A stretch of 64,000 nucleotides of DNA, from assembly GCA_958298945.1 (NCBI GenBank), contig OY282606.1, positions 30,725,740 to 30,789,739 on the forward strand, read 5' to 3'. Under the pieces are notes generated by a model, which ran no database searches, was not told the origin of the DNA, and saw nothing but the letters and a program-made list of their open reading frames with translations. Both the position numbers and the translations under genes were made by a program. Shown here one piece after another: positions 1 to 16,039 of the stretch. The first letter of the stretch is position 1. Each line of letters begins with the position of its first letter. The DNA is from Atherix ibis. Lineage: Eukaryota; Arthropoda; Insecta; Diptera; Athericidae.

Positions 1-466
1 CAACTGTCAATAATTAACTGAACATTCAAAATAGCCGAACTTGTCGGCATAAGTGAGAGATATGAGTACCAACATAACGCCACAAAAAATCGAAAATCGA
101 ATATACGTAACCCGCGGAAATTCAAAATTCAAAACTCATTCATATTCCTCAGACAATGTGCAAGCAATAGTTATTAAAGGTATTGTGTCTATAAACTATT
201 AAAATAATACTCCCACTATTTTTATTATAAAGTTGCATTTATTATTTTGAATGGCGTATATTTCGAGTAATTCAAAAAATTAAAATAAGATTGTATACTA
301 TTTTATAAATAAAAATATTTTTATTGTAGATGTATCTAAAATTAGATAAAATTTATTTTTTATTCATCTGACATTTTGTGAACGTTATTTGAAAAATTTC
401 TGCTGGATAAAATAATTCAAAATCTCAGCATTAAAAAAAAACTAAAATATATCAAACACGTACATA

Positions 467-780
467 CGAGGTCTGTTTAAAAAGTATCGCGAATTTTGAA
501 TTTCCGCGGATTACGTATATTTGAGTCAAAACATGTGTAAGCAAAGCAACTGTCATTAATTAACTGAACATTCAAAATAGCCAAACTTGTCGGCATAAGT
601 GAGAGATATGAGTACCAACATAACGCCACAAAAAATCGAAAATCGAATATACGTAACCCGCGGAAATTCAAAATTCAAAACTCATTCATATTCCTCAGAC
701 AATGTGCAAGCAATAGTTATTTTAGGTATTGTGTCTATAAACTATTAAAATAATACTCCCACTATTTTTATTTTTATTAT
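467..780. repeat. Shortened satellite monomer
   Basis: The distance between equivalent points (tgaatttccgcgg at 497 and 781) is 284 bp instead of 546, so 262 bp are missing. The junction lies about 770-780, where actatttttatt runs straight into tgaatttccgcgg. The deletion removed most of the non-MITE half and the first 28-30 bp of the next MITE copy. All later spacings are regular. Confidence 0.85.
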
Positions 781-3700
781 TGAATTTCCGCGGGTTACGT
801 ATATTTGAGTCAAAACATGTGCAAGCAAAGCAACTGTCAATAATTAACTGAACATTCAAAATAGCCGAACTTGTCGGCATAAGTGAGAGACATGAGTACC
901 AACATAACGCCACAAAAAAATCGAAAATCGAATATACGTAACCCGCGGAAATTCAAAATTCAAAACTCATTCATATTCCTCAGACAATGTGCAAGCAATA
1001 GTTGTCAAAGGTATTGTGTCTATAAACTATTAAAATAATACTCCCACTATTTTTACTATAAAGTTGCATTTATTATTTTGAATGGCGTATATTTCGAGTA
1101 ATTCAAAAAATTAAAATAAAATTGTATACTATTTTATAAATAAAAATATTTTTATTGTAGATGTATCTAAAATTAGATAAAATTTATTTTTTATTCATCT
1201 GACATTTTGTGAACGTTATTTGAAAAATTTCTGCTGGATAAAATAATTCAAAATCTCAGCATTAAAAAAAAACTAAAATATATCAAACACGTACATATGA
1301 GGTCTGTTCAAAAAGTATCGCGAATTTTGAATTTCCGCGGGTTACGTATATTTGAGTCAAAACATGTGCAAGCAAAGCAACTGTCATTAATTAACTGAAC
1401 ATTCAAAATAGCCAAACTTGTCGGCATAAGTGAGAGATATGAGTACCAACATAACGCCACAAAAAATTGAAAATCGAATATACGTAACCCGCGGAAATTC
1501 AAAATTCAAAACTCATTCATATTCCTCAGACAATGTGCAAGCAATAGTTATTTTAGGTATTGTGTCTATAAACTATTAAAATAATACTCCCACTATTTTT
1601 ATTATAAAGTTGCATTTATTATAATGAATGGCGTATATTTCGAGTAATTCAAAAAATTAAAATAAGATTGTATACTATTTTATAAATAAAAATATTTTTA
1701 TTGTAGATGTATCTAAAATTAGATAAAATTTATTTTTTATTCATCTGACATTTTGTGAACGTTATTTGAAAAATTTCTGCTGGATAAAATAATTCAAAAT
1801 CTCAGCATTAAAAAAAAACTAAAATATATCAAACACGTACATACGAGGTCTGTTCAAAAAGTATCGCGAATTTTGAATTTCCGCGGATTACGTATATTTG
1901 AGTCAAAACATGTGCAAGCAAAGCAACTGTCATTAATTAACTGAACATTCAAAATAGCCAAACTTGTCGGCATAAGTGAGAGATATGAGTACCAACATAA
2001 CGCCACAAAAAATCGAAAATCGAATATACGTAACCCGCGGAAATTCAAAATTCAAAACTCATTCATATTCCTCAGACAATGTGCAAGCAATAGTTATTAA
2101 AGGTATTGTGTCTACAAACTATTAAAATAATACTCCCACTATTTTTATTATAAAGTTGCATTTATTATTTTGAATGGCGTATATTTCGAGTAATTCAAAA
2201 AATTAAAATAAGATTGTATACTATTTTTTAAATAATTATATTTTTATTGTAGATGTATCTAAAATTAGATAAAATTTATTTTTTATTCATCTGACATTTT
2301 GTGAACGTTATTTGAAAAATTTCTGCTGGCTAAAATAATTCAAAACCTCAGCATTAAAAAAAAACTAAAATATATCAAACACGTACATACGAGGTCTGTT
2401 CAAAAAGTATCGCGAATTTTGAATTTCCGCGGGTTACGTATATTTGAGTCAAAACATGTGCAAGCAAAGCAACTGTCAATAATTAACTGAACATTCAAAA
2501 TAGCCGAACTTGTCGGCATAAGTGAGAGACATGAGTACCAACATAACTCCACAAAAAATCGAAAATCGAATATACGTAACCCGCGGAAATTCAAAATTCA
2601 AAACTCATTCATATTCCTCAGACAATGTGCAAGCAATAGTTGTTAAAGGTATTGTGTCTATAAACTATTAAAATAATACTCCCACTATTTTTACTATAAA
2701 GTTGCATTTATTATTTTGAATGGCGTATATTTCGAGTAATTCAAAAAATTAAAATAAGATTGTATACTATTTTATAAATAAAAATATTTTTATTGTAGAT
2801 GTATCTAAAATTAGATAAAATTTATTTTTTATTCATCTGACATTTTGTGAACGTTATTTGAAAAATTTCTGCTGCATAAAATAATTCAAAATCTCAGCAT
2901 TAAAAAAAAACTAAAATATATCAAACACGTACATACGAGGTCTGTTCAAAAAGTATCGCGAATTTTGAATTTCCGCGGGTTACGTATATTTGAGTCAAAA
3001 CATGTGCAAGCAAAGCAACTGTCAATAATTAACTGAACATTCAAAATAGCTGAACTTGTCGGCATAAGTGAGAGACATGAGTACCAACATAACGCCACAA
3101 AAAATCGAAAATCGAATATACGTAACCCGCGGAAATTCAAAATTCAAAACTCATTCATATTCCTCAGACAATGTGCAAGCAATAGTTGTTAAAGGTATTG
3201 TGTCTATAAACTATTAAAATAATACTCCCACTATTTTTACTATAAAGTTGCATTTATTATTTTGAATGGCGTATATTTCGAGTAATTCAAAAAATTAAAA
3301 TAAGATTGTATACTATTTTATAAATAAAAATATTTTTATTGTAGATGTATCTAAAATTAGATAAAATTTATTTTTTATTCATCTGACATTTTGTGAACGT
3401 TATTTGAAAAATTTCTGCTGCATAAAATAATTCAAAATCTCAGCATTAAAAAAAAACTAAAATATATCAAACACGTACATACGAGGTCTGTTCAAAAAGT
3501 ATCGCGAATTTTGAATTTCCGCGGATTACGTATATTTGAGTCAAAACATGTGCAAGCAAAGCAACTGTCATTAATTAACTGAACATTCAAAATAGCCAAA
3601 CTTGTCGGCATAAGTGAGAGATATGAGTACCAACATAACGCCACAAAAAATCGAAAATCGAATATACGTAACCCGCGGAAATTCAAAATTCAAAACTCAT

Positions 3701-6700
3701 TCATATTCCTCAGACAATGTGCAAGCAATAGTTATTTTAGGTATTGTGTCTATAAACTATTAAAATAATACTCCCACTATTTTTATTATAAAGTTGCATT
3801 TATTATTTTGAATGGCGTATATTTCGAGTTATTCAAAAAATTAAAATAAGATTGTATACTATTTTTTAAATAATTATATTTTTATTGTAGATGTATCTAA
3901 AATTAGATAAAATTTATTTTTTATTCATCTGACATTTTGTGAACGTTATTTGAAAAATTTCTGCCGGATAAAATAATTCAAAACCTCAGCATTAAAAAAA
4001 AACTAAAATATATCAAACACGTACATATGAGGTCTGTTCAAAAAGTATCGCGAATTTTGAATTTCCGCGGGTTACGTATATTTGAGTCAAAACATGTGCA
4101 AGCAAAGCAACTGTCAATAATTAACTGAACATTCAAAATAGCCGAACTTGTCGGCATAAGTGAGAGACATGAGTACCAACATAACGCCACAAAAAATCGA
4201 AAATCGAATATACGTAACCCGCGGAAATTCAAAATTCAAAACTCATTCATATTCCTCAGACAATGTGCAAGCAATAGTTATTAAAGGTATTGTGTCTATA
4301 AACTATTAAAATAATACTCCCACTATTTTTACTATAAAGTTGCATTTATTATTTTGAATGGCGTATATTTCGAGTAATTCAAAAAATTAAAATAAGATTG
4401 TATACTATTTTTTAAATAATTATATTTTTATTGTAGATGTATCTAAAATTAGATAAAATTTATTTTTTATTCATCTGACATTTTGTGAACGTTATTTAAA
4501 AAATTTCTGCTGGATAAAATAATTCAAAATCTCAGCATTAAAAAAAAACTAAAATATATCAAACACGTACATACGAGGTCTGTTCAAAAAGTATCGCGAA
4601 TTTTGAATTTCCGCGGATTACGTATATTTGAGTCAAAACATGTGCAAGCAAAGCAACTGTCATTAATTAACTGAACATTCAAAATAGCCAAACTTGTCGG
4701 CATAAGTGAGAGATATGAGTACCAACATAACGCCACAAAAAATCGAAAATCGAATATACGTAACCCGCGGAAATTCAAAATTCAAAACTCATTCATATTC
4801 CTCAGACAATGTGCAAGCAATAGTTATTTTAGGTATTGTGTCTATAAACTATTAAAATAATACTCCCACTATTTTTACTATAAAGTTGCATTTATTATTT
4901 TGAATGGCGTATATTTCGAGTAATTCAAAAAATTAAAATAAGATTGTATACTATTTTTTAAATAATTATATTTTTATTGTAGATGTATCTAAAATTAGAT
5001 AAAATTTATTTTTTATTCATCTGACATTTTGTGAACGTTATTTGAAAAATTTCTGCTGGATAAAATAATTCAAAACCTCAGCATTAAAAAAAAACTAAAA
5101 TATATCAAACACGTACATATGAGGTCTGTTCAAAAAGTATCGCGAATTTTGAATTTCCGCGGGTTACGTATATTTGAGTCAAAACATGTGCAAGCAAAGC
5201 AACTGTCAATAATTAACTGAACATTCAAAATAGCCAAACTTGTCGGCATAAGTGAGAGACATGAGTACCAACATAACGCCACAAAAAATCGAAAATCGAA
5301 TATACGTAACCCGCGGAAATTCAAAATTCAAAACTCATTCATATTCCTCAGACAATGTGCAAGCAATAGTTATTAAAGGTATTGTGTCTATAAACTAATG
5401 AAATAATACTCCCACTATTTTTACTATAAAGTTGCATTTATTATTTTGAATGGCGTATATTTCGAGTAATTCAAAAAATTAAAATAAGATTGTATACTAT
5501 TTTTTAAATAATTATATTTTTATTGTAGATGTATCTAAAATTAGATAAAATTTATTTTTTATTCATCTGACATTTTGTGAACGTTATTTGAAAAATTTCT
5601 GCTGGATAAAATAATTCAAAACCTCAGCATTAAAAAAAAACTAAAATATATCAAACACGTACATATGAGGTCTGTTCAAAAAGTATCGCGAATTTTGAAT
5701 TTCCGCGGGTTACGTATATTTGAGTCAAAACATGTGCAAGCAAAGCAACTGTCAATAATTAACTGAACATTCAAAATAGCCGAACTTGTCGGCATAAGTG
5801 AGAGACATGAGTACCAACATAACGCCACAAAAAATCGAAAATCGAATATACGTAACCCGCGGAAATTCAAAATTCAAAACTCATTCATATTCCTCAGACA
5901 ATGTGCAAGCAATAGTTATTTTAGGTATTGTGTCTATAAACTATTAAAATAATACTCCCACTATTTTTATCATAAAGTTGCATTTATTATTTTGAATGGC
6001 GTATATTTCGAGTAATTCAAAAAATTAAAATAAGATTGTATACTATTTTTTAAATAATTATATTTTTATTGTAGATGTATCTAAAATTAGATAAAATTTA
6101 TTTTTTATTCATCTGACATTTTGTGAACGTTATTTGAAAAATTTCTGCTGGATAAAATAATTCAAAACCTCAGCATTAAAAAAAAACTAAAATATATCAA
6201 ACACGTACATATGAGGTCTGTTCAAAAAGTATCGCGAATTTTGAATTTCCGCGGGTTACGTATATTTGAGTCAAAACATGTGCAAGCAAAGCAACTGTCA
6301 ATAATTAACTGAACATTCAAAATAGCCAAACTTGTCGGCATAAGTGAGAGACATGAGTACCAACATAACGCCACAAAAAATCGAAAATCGAATATACGTA
6401 ACCCGCGGAAATTCAAAATTCAAAACTCATTCATATTCCTCAGACAATGTGCAAGCAATAGTTATTAAAGGTATTGTGTCTATAAACTATTAAAATAATA
6501 CTCCCACTATTTTTACTATAAAGTTGAATTTATTATTTTGAATGGCGTATATTTCGAGTAATTCAAAAAATTAAAATAAGATTGTATACTATTTTATAAA
6601 TAAAAATATTTTTATTGTAGATGTATCTAAAATTAGATAAAATTTATTTTTTATTCATCTGACATTTTGTGACCGTTATTTGAAAAATTTCTGCTGGATA

Positions 6701-6758
6701 AAATAATTCAAAATCTCAGCATTAAAAAAAAAACTAAAATATATCAAACACGTACATA

Positions 6759-9700
6759 CGAGGTCTGTTCAAAAAGTATCGCGAATTTTGAATTTCCGCG
6801 GATTACGTATATTTGAGTCAAAATATGTGCAAGCAAAGCAACTGTCAATAATTAACTGAACATTCAAAATAGCCGAACTTGTCGGCATAGGTGAGAGATA
6901 TGAGTACCAACATAACGCCACAAAAAATCGAAAATCGAATATACGTAACCCGCGAAAATTCAAAATTCAAAACTCATTCATATTCCTCAGACAATGTGCA
7001 AGCAATAGTTATTTAAGGTATTGTGTCTTTAAACTATTTAAATAATACTCCCACTATTTTTATTATAAAGTTGCATTTATTATTTTGAATGGCGTATATT
7101 TCGAGTAATTCAAAAAATTAAAATAAGATTGTATACTATTTTATAAATAAAAATATTTTTATTGTAGATGTATCTAAAATTAGATAAAATTTATTTTTTA
7201 TTCATCTGACATTTTGTGACCGTTATTTGAAAAATTTCTGCTGGATAAAATAATTCAAAATCTCAGCATTAAAAAAAAAACTAAAATATATCAAACACGT
7301 ACATACGAGGTCTGTTCAAAAAGTATCGCGAATTTTGAATTTCCGCGGATTACGTATATTTGAGTCAAAATATGTGCAAGCAAAGCAACTGTCAATAATT
7401 AACTGAACATTCAAAATAGCCGAACTTGTCGGCATAGGTGAGAGATATGAGTACCAACATAACGCCACAAAAAATCGAAAATCGAATATACGTAACCCGC
7501 GGAAATTCAAAATTCAAAACTCATTCCTATTCCTCAGACAATGTGCAAGCAATAGTTATTAAAGGTATTGTGTCTATAAACTATTAAAATAATACTCCCA
7601 CTATTTTTACTATAAAGTTGAATTTATTATTTTGAATGGCGTATATTTCGAGTAATTCAAAAAATTAAAATAAGATTGTATACTATTTTATAAATAAAAA
7701 TATTTTTATTGTAGATGTATCTTAAATTAGATAAAATTTATTTTTTATTCATCTGACATTTTGTGAACGTTATTTGAAAATTTCTGCTGGATAAAATAAT
7801 TCAAAATCTCAGCATTAAAAAAAAACTAAAATATATCGAACACGTACATACGAGGACTGTTCAAAAAGTATCGCGAATTTTGAATTTCCGCGGGTTACGT
7901 ATATTTGAGTCAAAACATGTGCAAGCAAAGAAACTGTCAATAATTAACTGAACATTCAAAATAGGCGAACTTGTCGGCATAAGTGAGAGATATGAGTACC
8001 AATATAACGCCACAAAAAATCGAAAATCGAATATACGTAACCCGCGGAAATTCAAAATTCAAAACTCATTCATATTCCTCAGACAATGTGCAAGCAATAG
8101 TTATTTTAGGTATTGTGTCTATAAACTATTAAAATAATACTCCCACTATTTTTACTATAAAGTTGCATTTATTATTTTGAATGGCGTATATTTCGAGTAA
8201 TTCAAAAAATTAAAATAAGATTGTATACTATTTTATAAATAAAAATATTTTTATTGTAGATGTATCTAAAATTAGATAAAATTTATTTTTTATTCATCTG
8301 ACATTTTGTGACCGTTATTTGAAAAATTTCTGCTGGATAAAATAATTCAAAATCTCAGCATTAAAAAAAAAACTAAAATATATCAAACACGTACATACGA
8401 GGTCTGTTCAAAAAGTATCGCGAATTTTGAATTTCCGCGGATTACGTATATTTGAGTCAAAATATGTGCAAGCAAAGCAACTGTCAATAATTAACTGAAC
8501 ATTCAAAATAGCCGAACTTGTCGGCATAGGTGAGAGATATGAGTACCAACATAACGCCACAAAAAATCGAAAATCGAATATACGTAACCCGCGGAAATTC
8601 AAAATTCAAAACTCATTCCTATTCCTCAGACAATGTGCAAGCAATAGTTATTAAAGGTATTGTGTCTATAAACTATTAAAATAATACTCCCACTATTTTT
8701 ACTATAAAGTTGAATTTATTATTTTGAATGGCGTATATTTCGAGTAATTCAAAAAATTAAAATAAGATTGTATACTATTTTATAAATAAAAATATTTTTA
8801 TTGTAGATGTATCTAAAATTAGATAAAATTTATTTTTTATTCATCTGACATTTTGTGAACGTTATTTGAAAATTTCTGCTGGATAAAATAATTCAAAATC
8901 TCAGCATTAAAAAAAAACTAAAATATATCGAACACGTACATACGAGGACTGTTCAAAAAGTATCGCGAATTTTGAATTTCCGCGGGTTACGTATATTTGA
9001 GTCAAAACATGTGCAAGCAAAGAAACTGTCAATAATTAACTGAACATTCAAAATAGGCGAACTTGTCGGCATAAGTGAGAGATATGAGTACCAATATAAC
9101 GCCACAAAAAATCGAAAATCGAATATACGTAACCCGCGGAAATTCAAAATTCAAAACTCATTCATATTCCTCAGACAATGTGCAAGCAATAGTTATTTTA
9201 GGTATTGTGTCTATAAACTATTAAAATAATACTCCCACTATTTTTACTATAAAGTTGCATTTATTATTTTGAATGGCGTATATTTCGAGTAATTCAAAAA
9301 ATTAAAATAAGATTGTATACTATTTTATAAATAAAAATATTTTTATTGTAGATGTATCTAAAATTAGATAAAATTTATTTTTTATTCATCTGACATTTTG
9401 TGACCGTTATTTGAAAAATTTCTGCTGGATAAAATAATTCAAAATCTCAGCATTAAAAAAAAAACTAAAATATATCAAACACGTACATACGAGGTCTGTT
9501 CAAAAAGTATCGCGAATTTTGAATTTCCGCGGATTACGTATATTTGAGTCAAAATATGTGCAAGCAAAGCAACTGTCAATAATTAACTGAACATTCAAAA
9601 TAGCCGAACTTGTCGGCATAGGTGAGAGATATGAGTACCAACATAACGCCACAAAAAATCGAAAATCGAATATACGTAACCCGCGAAAATTCAAAATTCA

Positions 9701-10034
9701 AAACTCATTCATATTCCTCAGACAATGTGCAAGCAATAGTTATTTAAGGTATTGTGTCTTTAAACTATTTAAATAATACTCCCACTATTTTTATTATAAA
9801 GTTGCATTTATTATTTTGAATGGCGTATATTTCGAGTAATTCAAAAAATTAAAATAAGATTGTATACTATTTTATAAATAAAAATATTTTTATTGTAGAT
9901 GTATCTAAAATTAGATAAAATTTATTTTTTATTCATCTGACATTTTGTGAACGTTATTTGAAAAATTTCTGCTGGATAAAATAATTCAAAATCTCAGCAT
10001 TAAAAAAAACTAAAATATATCAAACACGTACATA
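6759..10034. repeat. Higher-order repeat inside the satellite (alternating dimer)
   Basis: Six successive units follow the pattern A', A, B, A, B, A' (starts 6759, 7306, 7851, 8398, 8943, 9490). A-type units share aatatgtgcaag and cataggtgagag; B-type units share cgaggactgttc, caaagaaactgt and aataggcgaac. The two A+B dimers (7306-8397 and 8398-9489) are nearly identical over 1092 bp. Units 6759 and 9490 share further private variants (cccgcgaaaattc, tctttaaactattt). This pattern fits segmental duplication by unequal exchange. Confidence 0.8.
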
Positions 10035-13000
10035 CGAGGTCTGTTCAAAAAGTATCGCGAATTTTGAATTTCCGCGGGTTACGTATATTTGAGTCAAAAC
10101 ATGTGCAAGCAAAGCAACTGTCAATAATTAACTGAACATTCAAAATAGCCGAACTTGTCGGCATAAGTGAGAGACATGAGTACCAACATAACGCCACAAA
10201 AAATCGAAAATCGAATATACGTAACCCGCGGAAATTCAAAATTCAAAACTCATTCATATTCCTCAGACAATGTGCAAGCAATAGTTATTAAAGGTATTGT
10301 GTCTATAAACTATTAAAATAATACTCCCACTATTTTTACTATAAAGTTGCATTTATTATTTTGAATGGCGTATATTTCGAGTAATTCAAAAAATTAAAAT
10401 AAGATTGTATACTATTTTTTAAATAAAAATATTTTTATTGTAGATGTATCTAAAATTAGATAAAATTTATTTTTTATTCATCTGACATTTTGTGAACGTT
10501 ATTTGAAAAATTTCTGCTGCATAAAATAATTCAAAATCTCAGCATTAAAAAAAAACTAAAATATATCAAACACGTATATACGAGGTCTGTTCAAAAAGTA
10601 TCGCGAATTTTGAATTTCCGCGGGTTACGTATATTTGAGTCAAAACATGTGCAAGCAAAGCAACTGTCAATAATTAACTGAACATTCAAAGTAGCCGAAC
10701 TTGCCGGCATAAGTGAGAGACATGAGTACCAACATAACGCCACAAAAAATCGAAAATCGAATATACGTAACCCGCGGAAATTCAAAATTCAAAACTCATT
10801 TATATTCCTCAGATAATGTGCAAGCAATAGTTATTAAAGGTATTGTGTCTATAAACTATTAAAATAATACTCCCACTATTTTTACTATAAAGTTGCATTT
10901 ATTATTTTGAATGGCGTATATTTCGAGTAATTCAAAAAATTAAAATAAGATTGTATACTATTTTATAAATAAAAATATTTTTTTGTAGATGTATCTAAAA
11001 TTAGATAAAATTTATTTTTTATTCATCTGACATTTTGTGAACGTTATTTGAAAAATTTCTGCTGCATAAAATAATTCAAAATCTCAGCATTAAAAAAAAA
11101 CTAAAATATATCAAACACGTACATACGAGGTCTGTTCAAAAAGTATCGCGAATTTTGAATTTCCGCGGGTTACGTATATTTGAGTCAAAACATGTGCAAG
11201 CAAAGCAACTGTCAATAATTAACTGAACATTCAAAATAGCCGAACTTGTCGGCATAAGTGAGAGACATGAGTACCAACATAACGCCACAAAAAATCGAAA
11301 ATCGAATATACGTAACCCGCGGAAATTCAAAATTCAAAACTCATTCATATTCCTCAGACAATGCGCAAGCAATAGTTATTAAAGGTATTGTGTCTATAAA
11401 CTATTAAAATAAAACTCCCACTATTTTTACTATAAAGTTGCATTTATTATTTTGAATGGCGTATATTTCGAGTAATTCAAAAAATTAAAATAAGATTGTA
11501 TACTATTTTATAAATAAAAATATTTTTATTGTAGATGTATCTAAAATTAGATAAAATTTATTTTTTATTCATCTGACATTTTGTGAACGTTATTTGAAAA
11601 ATTTCTGCTGGATAAAATAATTCAAAATCTCAGCATTAAAAAAAAAACTAAAATATATCAAACACGTACATACGAGGTCTGTTCAAAAAGTATCGCGAAT
11701 TTTGAATTTCCGCGGGTTACGTATATTTGAGTCAAAACATGTGCAAGCAAAGCAACTGTCAATAATTAACTGAACATTCAAAATAGCCGAACTTGTCGGC
11801 ATAAGTGAGAGACATGAGTACCAACATAACGCCACAAAAAATCGAAAATCGAATATACGTAACCCGCGGAAATTCAAAATTCAAAACTCATTCATATTCC
11901 TCAGACAATGCGCAAGCAATAGTTATTAAAGGTATTGTGTCTATAAACTATTAAAATAAAACTCCCACTATTTTTACTATAAAGTTGCATTTATTATTTT
12001 GAATGGCGTATATTTCGAGTAATTCAAAAAATTAAAATAAGATTGTATACTATTTTATAAATAAAAATATTTTTATTGTAGATGTATCTAAAATTAGATA
12101 AAATTTATTTTTTATTCATCTGACATTTTGTGAACGTTATTTGAAAAATTTCTGCTGGATAAAATAATTCAAAATCTCAGCATTAAAAAAAAAACTAAAA
12201 TATATCAAACACGTACATACGAGGTCTGTTCAAAAAGTATCGCGAATTTTGAATTTCCGCGGGTTACGTATATTTGAGTCAAAACATGTGCAAGCAAAGC
12301 AACTGTCAATAATTAACTGAACATTCAAAATAGCCGAACTTATCGGCATAAGTGAGAGACATAAGTACCACCATAACGCCACAAAAAATCGAAAATCGAA
12401 TATACGTAACCCGCGGAAATTCAAAATTCAAAACTCATTCCTATTCCTCAGACAATGTGCAAGCAATAGTTATTAAAGGTATTGTGTCTATAAACTATTA
12501 AAATAATACTCCCACTATTTTTATTATAAAGTTGCATTTATTATTTTGAATGGCGTATATTTCGAGTAATTCAAAAAATTAAAATAAGATTGTATACTAT
12601 TTTTTAAATAAAAATATTTTTATTGTAGATGTATCTAAAATTAGATAAAATTTATTTTTTATTCATCTGACATTTTGTGAACGTTATTTGAAAAATTTCT
12701 GCTGGATAAAATAATTCAAAACCTCAGCATTAAAAAAAAACTAAAATATATCAAACACGTACATACGAGGTCAGTTCAAAAAGTATCGCGAATTTTGAAT
12801 TTCCGCGGATTACGTATATTTAAGTCAAAACATGTGCAAGCAAAGAAACTGTCATTAATTAACTGAACATTCAAAATAGCCGAACTTGTCGGCATAAGTG
12901 AGAGATATGAGTACCAACATAACGCCACAAAAAATCGAAAATCGAATATACGTAACCCGCGGAAATTCAAAATTCAAAACTCATTCATATTCCTCAGACA

Positions 13001-16000
13001 ATGTGCAAGCAATAGTTATTAAAGGTATTGTGTCTATAAACTATTAAAATAATACTCCCACTATTTTTACTATAAAGTTGCATTTATTATTTTGAATGGC
13101 GTATATTTCGAGTAATTCAAAAAATTAAAATAAGATTGTATACTATTTTATAAATAAAAATATTTTTATTGTAGATGTATCTAAAATTAGATAAAATTTA
13201 TTTTTTATTCATCTGACATTTTGTGAACGTTATTTGAAAAATTTCTGCTGCATAAAATAATTCAAAATCTCAGCATTAAAAAAAAACTAAAATATATCAA
13301 ACACGTATATACGAGGTCTGTTCAAAAAGTATCGCGAATTTTGAATTTCCGCGGGTTACGTATATTTGAGTCAAAACATGTGCAAGCAAAGCAACTGTCA
13401 ATAATTAACTGAACATTCAAAGTAGCCGAACTTGCCGGCATAAGTGAGAGACATGAGTACCAACATAACGCCACAAAAAATCGAAAATCGAATATACGTA
13501 ACCCGCGGAAATTCAAAATTCAAAACTCATTCATATTCCTCAGACAATGTGCAAGCAATAGTTATTAAAGGTATTGTGTCTATAAACTATTAAAATAATA
13601 CTCCCACTATTTTTACTATAAAGTTGCATTTATTATTTTGAATGGCGTATATTTCGAGTAATTCAAAAAATTAAAATAAGATTGTATACTATTTTTTAAA
13701 TAATTATATTTTTATTGTAGATGTATCTAAAATTAGATAAAATTTATTTTTTATTCATCTGACATTTTGTGAACGTTATTTGAAAAATTTCTGCTGGATA
13801 AAATAATTCAAAATCTCAGCATTAAAAAAAAACTAAAATATATCAAACACGTACATACGAGGTCTGTTCAAAAAGTATCGCGAATTTTGAATTTCCGCGG
13901 GTTACGTATATTTGAGTCAAAACATGTGCAAGCAAAGCAACTGTCAATAATTAACTGAACATTCAAAATAGCCGAACTTGTCGGCATAAGTGAGAGACAT
14001 GAGTACCAACATAACGCCACAAAAAATCGAAAATCGAATATACGTAACCCGCGGAAATTCAAAATTCAAAACTCATTCATATTCCTCAGACAATGTGCAA
14101 GCAATAGTTATTAAAGGTATTGTGTCTATAAACTATTAAAATAATACTCCCACTATTTTTACTATAAAGTTGCATTTATTATTTTGAATGGCGTATATTT
14201 CGAGTAATTCAAAAAATTAAAATAAGATTGTATACTATTTTATAAATAAAAATATTTTTATTGTAGATGTATCTAAAATTAGATAAAATTTATTTTTTAT
14301 TCATCTGACATTTTGTGAACGTTATTTGAAAAATTTCTGCTGCATAAAATAATTCAAAATCTCAGCATTAAAAAAAAACTAAAATATATCAAACACGTAT
14401 ATACGAGGTCTGTTCAAAAAGTATCGCGAATTTTGAATTTCCGCGGGTTACGTATATTTGAGTCAAAACATGTGCAAGCAAAGCAACTGTCAATAATTAA
14501 CTGAACATTCAAAGTAGCCGAACTTGCCGGCATAAGTGAGAGACATGAGTACCAACATAACGCCACAAAAAATCGAAAATCGAATATACGTAACCCGCGG
14601 AAATTCAAAATTCAAAACTCATTTATATTCCTCAGATAATGTGCAAGCAATAGTTATTAAAGGTATTGTGTCTATAAACTATTAAAATAATACTCCCACT
14701 ATTTTTACTATAAAGTTGCATTTATTATTTTGAATGGTGTATATTTCGAGTAATTCAAAAAATTAAAATAAGATTGTATACTATTTTATAAATAAAAATA
14801 TTTTTTTGTAGATGTATCTAAAATTAGATAAAATTTATTTTTTATTCATCTGACATTTTGTGAACGTTATTTGAAAAATTTCTGCTGCATAAAATAATTC
14901 AAAATCTCAGCATTAAAAAAAAACTAAAATATATAAGACACGTACATACGAGGTCTGTTCAAAAAGTATCGCGAATTTTGAATTTCCGCGGGTTACGTAT
15001 ATTTGAGTCAAAACATGTGCAAGCAAAGCAACTGTCAATAATTAACTGAACATTCAAAATAGCCGAACTTGTCGGCATAAGTGAGAGACATGAGTACCAA
15101 CATAACGCCACAAAAAATCGAAAATCGAATATACGTAACCCGCGGAAATTCAAAATTCAAAACTCATTCATATTCCTCAGACAATGTGCAAGCAATAGTT
15201 ATTAAAGGTATTGTGTCTATAAACTATTAAAATAATACTCCCACTATTTTTACTATAAAGTTGCATTTATTATTTTGAATGGCGTATATTTCGAGTAATT
15301 CAAAAAATTAAAATAAGATTGTATACTATTTTATAAATAAAAATATTTTTATTGTAGATGTATCTAAAATTAGATAAAATTTATTTTTTATTCATCTGAC
15401 ATTTTGTGAACGTTATTTGAAAAATTTCTGCTGCATAAAATAATTCAAAATCTCAGCATTAAAAAAAAACTAAAATATATCAAACACGTACATACGAGGT
15501 CTGTTCAAAAAGTATCGCGAATTTTTAATTTCCGCGGGTTACGTATATTTGAGTCAAAACATGTGCAAGCAAAGCAACTGTCAATAATTAACTAAACATT
15601 CAAAGTAGCCGAACTTGTCGGCATAAGTGAGAGACATGAGTACCAACATAACGCCACAAAAAATCGAAAATCGAATATACGTAACCCGCGGAAATTCAAA
15701 ATTCAAAACTCATTCATATTCCTCAGACAATGTGCAAGCAATAGTTATTAAAGGTATTGTGTCTATAAACTATTAAAATAATACTCCCACTATTTTTACT
15801 ATAAAGTTGCATTTATTATTTTGAATGGCGTATATTTCGAGTAATTCAAAAAATTAAAATAAGATTGTATACTATTTTATAAATAAAAATATTTTTATTG
15901 TAGATGTATCTAAAATTAGATAAAATTTATTTTTTATTCATCTGACATTTTGTGAACGTTATTTGAAAAATTTCTGCTGGATAAAATAATTCAAAACCTC

Positions 16001-16039
16001 AGCATTAAAAAAAAACTAAAATATATCGAACACGTACAT

